DNA of 37,704 bases from NCBI GenBank assembly GCA_027483885.1, contig JAIXTO010000250.1, positions 1 through 37,704 of the forward strand, in the 5' to 3' direction. Source of the DNA: Rhizobiaceae bacterium (lineage in GTDB: Bacteria; Pseudomonadota; Alphaproteobacteria; Rhizobiales; Rhizobiaceae). Both the position numbers and the translations under genes were made by a program. The notes under the pieces are model-generated. The model was not told where the DNA came from. It saw only the letters and a program-made list of their open reading frames with translations, and searched no databases. Positions 36,092 to 37,704 of this stretch are shown in pieces; position 1 is the first letter of the stretch; the number at the start of each line of letters is the position of its first letter.

Positions 36092-36502
36092 ATGCAGTTC
36101 CAGATCCTCGAACGTTCAACCTCACAGGAAGAGGCAACCGTCATTACCGATGCGGAGGCTCTTGCACTGGCACGTACCACGGTCAACCTTTTCAAGGCCT
36201 GGGGCCTTTCCGATGCGCAGGCCTCGACCCTGCTCGGCGGCCTGTCATCGCGAACCTGGGCGCGCTGGAAAGAGGGCGATATCGGCCGCATGGACCGCGA
36301 TCTGCGGATGCGCATGGCGCATCTGATGGGCATTCACAAGGGCCTGCGCTATCTGTTCAAGGATCCGGCGCGTGGCTATACTTGGATCAGGCACAGCAAT
36401 GATGCCTTCGGGGGGGGCAGCGCGCTCGACCTGATGCTGCGTGGCGAACTGGAAGATCTTGCGGCCCTGCGTGGCTGGCTTGATGCGGAACGCGGCGCAT
36501 GA
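36092..36502 (+). CDS. Xre/MbcA/ParS-family antitoxin
   Basis: This 136-residue protein has a helical N-terminal Xre-like region (about 25-75: AEALALARTTVNLFKAWGLSDAQASTLLGGLSSRTWARWKEGD) and a C-terminal MbcA/ParS toxin-binding domain (DUF2384 type: HLMGIHKGLRYLFKDPARGYTWIR, GGSALDLMLRGELEDLAALRGWLDA). It should bind and neutralise the RES toxin encoded 4 bp overlapping downstream and repress the shared promoter. The ATG at 36092 is preferred since AGAGAGG lies 8 bp before it; ATG at 36071 and GTG at 36059 are alternatives. Confidence 0.88.
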   Translation: MQFQILERSTSQEEATVITDAEALALARTTVNLFKAWGLSDAQASTLLGGLSSRTWARWKEGDIGRMDRDLRMRMAHLMGIHKGLRYLFKDPARGYTWIRHSNDAFGGGSALDLMLRGELEDLAALRGWLDAERGA

Positions 36503-37197
36503 CGCAGGCACGTGCCGTTGCGCGCCTGGTCGATTGGCCGCAGACCTTTCGTATCATCCGCTCCATCCATCCGCCCATCGACCTATTTGAAGATATCGCC
36601 GATCCGCGCGACTGGGATCTTCTGGCGGCCGTGGAAGCGAGAACAAATCCGCGCATCCGCATGGAAGTCGGCGATCTTGGAAAGGTGCCGGCACACCGCC
36701 GGGTTGCAGGGCCGGGGGCAAGCCTGCTGATGGCACCCTTCGTGCATTGCTCACCGCTTCGGCCCGGCCGCTTTACCGATGGCAGCTACGGTATCTATTA
36801 TGCCGGCAATCGGGAAGAGGTGGCGCTGGCCGAAACCATTCACCACCACGCCCGCTTTATGGCCGCAACACGCGAAGCGCCCGGCTGGACATCTGATTTT
36901 CGCGTCCTGAACGGCAGCATTTCCCATGTGCTTGATGATGTGAACGCCGTTCCCGATGTTTTGGACCCCGATGATTATGCCGCATCACAGGTCGAGGGGA
37001 GGCTGCGCCGGGCAGCTGGCAGCGATGGCCTGTTATGGCAGAGCATTCGCTGGCCAGAAGGGCAATGCATCGGTCTATTCTGGCCGAATGTCATCCCGAT
37101 CCCCACGCAAGGGCGCCATTACAGCTATCACTGGAACGGCGACCGGGTGGATTATGTCAGGCAATACGACACGGGAAAGGTTCTGGCGGTCGTCTGA
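36499..37197 (+). CDS. RES-domain toxin (predicted NAD+-degrading)
   Basis: This 232-residue RES-family protein has conserved residue candidates R91 (RPGRF), Y100/Y101 (GSYGIYYAG), E112 (VALAETIHHH) and S182 (GLLWQSIRW), matching the Arg-Glu-Ser pattern that names the family. Characterised relatives such as MbcT consume NAD+ and halt growth. The start ATG overlaps the antitoxin stop (ATGA), the normal arrangement. All expected active-site residues are present, so it looks functional. It ends 18 bp from the convergent purU stop. Confidence 0.88.
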   Translation: MTQARAVARLVDWPQTFRIIRSIHPPIDLFEDIADPRDWDLLAAVEARTNPRIRMEVGDLGKVPAHRRVAGPGASLLMAPFVHCSPLRPGRFTDGSYGIYYAGNREEVALAETIHHHARFMAATREAPGWTSDFRVLNGSISHVLDDVNAVPDVLDPDDYAASQVEGRLRRAAGSDGLLWQSIRWPEGQCIGLFWPNVIPIPTQGRHYSYHWNGDRVDYVRQYDTGKVLAVV

Positions 37198-37215
37198 TTG
37201 GCCGCCGTCCCCCGC

Positions 37216-37704
37216 TCACCCCATCCGCTCCGAGGCATAGCTTCCCGGGCTTGGCGGGAAAACGATGGTGCGGTTGCCGTTGATGAAGGTGCGGTGGTGG
37301 ATATGGGCGTGGACAGCGCGGGCCAGAACCTGCGCTTCCACATCGCGACCCATTGAGACGTAATCGTCGGGCGACTGCGCATGCGTTACGCGCACCGTGT
37401 CCTGCTCGATGATCGGGCCTTCGTCGAGATCGGCCGTGACGTAATGGGCCGTCGCGCCAATCAGCTTTACGCCGCGCTCATAGGCCTGCTTGTAGGGATT
37501 GGCGCCCTTGAAGCTCGGCAGGAAGGAGTGGTGGATGTTGATGATGCGGCCAGACATTTTTTTTTTTTTTTTTTCCGACAGAACCTGCATGTAGCGCGAA
37601 AACACGATCAGCTGCGTGCCGGTCTGCTCCACCACATCCATCAGCCGGGCTTCCGCCTCTGGCTTGTTTTCCTTCGTCACCTTGATGTGGTGGAAGGGAA
37701 TGTC
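37216..37704 (-). CDS. purU: Formyltetrahydrofolate deformylase, partial (N-terminus beyond right edge)
   Basis: The 163 visible C-terminal codons contain DIPFHHIKVTKENKPEAEARL, RYMQVLS, GRIINIHHSFLPSFKGANPY, GATAHYVTADLDEGPIIEQD, characteristic of PurU. The enzyme releases formate from 10-formyltetrahydrofolate for purine synthesis and one-carbon balance. The catalytic Asn-His-Asp region is visible (INIHHSFLP; DLDEGPI). Between VLS and MSGR, 18 consecutive A (plus-strand T 37557-37574) encode the tail of Glu, five Lys and the first base of Met. Spacing to flanking motifs matches E. coli PurU, so the frame is intact, but the tract is unusual for this GC-rich genome. It is the 3' part of the gene, transcribed toward the toxin gene. 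Confidence 0.93.
   Translation of the reverse strand, partial: DIPFHHIKVTKENKPEAEARLMDVVEQTGTQLIVFSRYMQVLSEKKKKKMSGRIINIHHSFLPSFKGANPYKQAYERGVKLIGATAHYVTADLDEGPIIEQDTVRVTHAQSPDDYVSMGRDVEAQVLARAVHAHIHHRTFINGNRTIVFPPSPGSYASERMG

Noticed and set aside
37557..37574. T run as a transcription terminator for the RES toxin gene
   Set aside because: No GC hairpin precedes it in the plus direction and it lies 360 bp inside purU coding sequence.

Overview
The window is high-GC DNA from an alphaproteobacterium, most likely a member of the Rhizobiaceae (Agrobacterium/Rhizobium group). The indicators are a ChvE-GguA-GguB sugar transporter, a NasS-NasT controlled assimilatory nitrate operon, oxidative pentose catabolism, and GC-rich palindromic intergenic repeats of the kind common in that family. 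The species cannot be fixed from the sequence alone. Almost all of the window is ordinary, densely packed metabolic and transport operons. No phage, insertion sequence, CRISPR array, rRNA or tRNA was recognised.

Layout. (1) 1-7645, minus strand: nitrate assimilation, in transcription order nasT, nasS, a long leader, nrtA, nrtB, nrtD and nirB (cut by the left edge). The nrtA leader has a canonical sigma-54 promoter and, right at the predicted RNA 5' end, a perfect stem with an A1/G4 hexaloop of the type bound by ANTAR proteins such as NasT. NasS (nitrate sensor) and NasT (antiterminator) are therefore encoded directly upstream of their probable RNA target. (2) 7746-19896: a GntR/FCD regulator diverges from an eight-gene plus-strand operon: pxpA, a pxpB-pxpC fusion, a biotin carboxylase-BCCP fusion, a peptide ABC importer (fused double ATPase, binding protein, two permeases) and an M14 metallopeptidase. 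Together these look like a system that imports and degrades a peptide or lactam-type compound. The first four genes overlap by 4 bp each. (3) 19970-21880: an in-frame remnant of a response-regulator receiver, a small PilZ protein and a zinc alcohol dehydrogenase. (4) 22159-27682, minus strand: a YtfQ-YtfR-YtfT-YjfF-type (galactofuranose family) ABC importer with a terminal GntR/FCD gene. (5) 27998-35924, plus strand, divergent from (4): a GguC/AraD1-family protein, a galactose/arabinose dehydrogenase and an arabinonate-type dehydratase, followed by chvE-gguA-gguB and a strong terminator. (6) 36092-37197: an Xre/MbcA-RES toxin-antitoxin pair. (7) 37216 to the right edge, minus strand: purU (5' end missing), carrying an uninterrupted 18-base A tract.

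How the parts work together. Regions 4 and 5 form one sugar module: two importers on either side of oxidative enzymes that convert an aldose to its lactone/aldonate and then to a 2-keto-3-deoxy acid. A shared TCATATTA motif lies over both divergent promoters and is a candidate operator for the GntR protein at the end of region 4. A theme across the window is that each of the four ABC binding-protein genes with a downstream transporter cistron (nrtA, the dppA-like gene, ytfQ, chvE) is followed by GC-rich hairpins before the next gene, as expected if they raise binding-protein output over the membrane components.

The most novel-looking points are the biotin carboxylase coupled to fused PxpBC, the sigma-54/ANTAR leader, the minimal receiver remnant, a nine-codon upstream ORF that takes the best Shine-Dalgarno before the gguC-like gene, and the homopolymer in purU.
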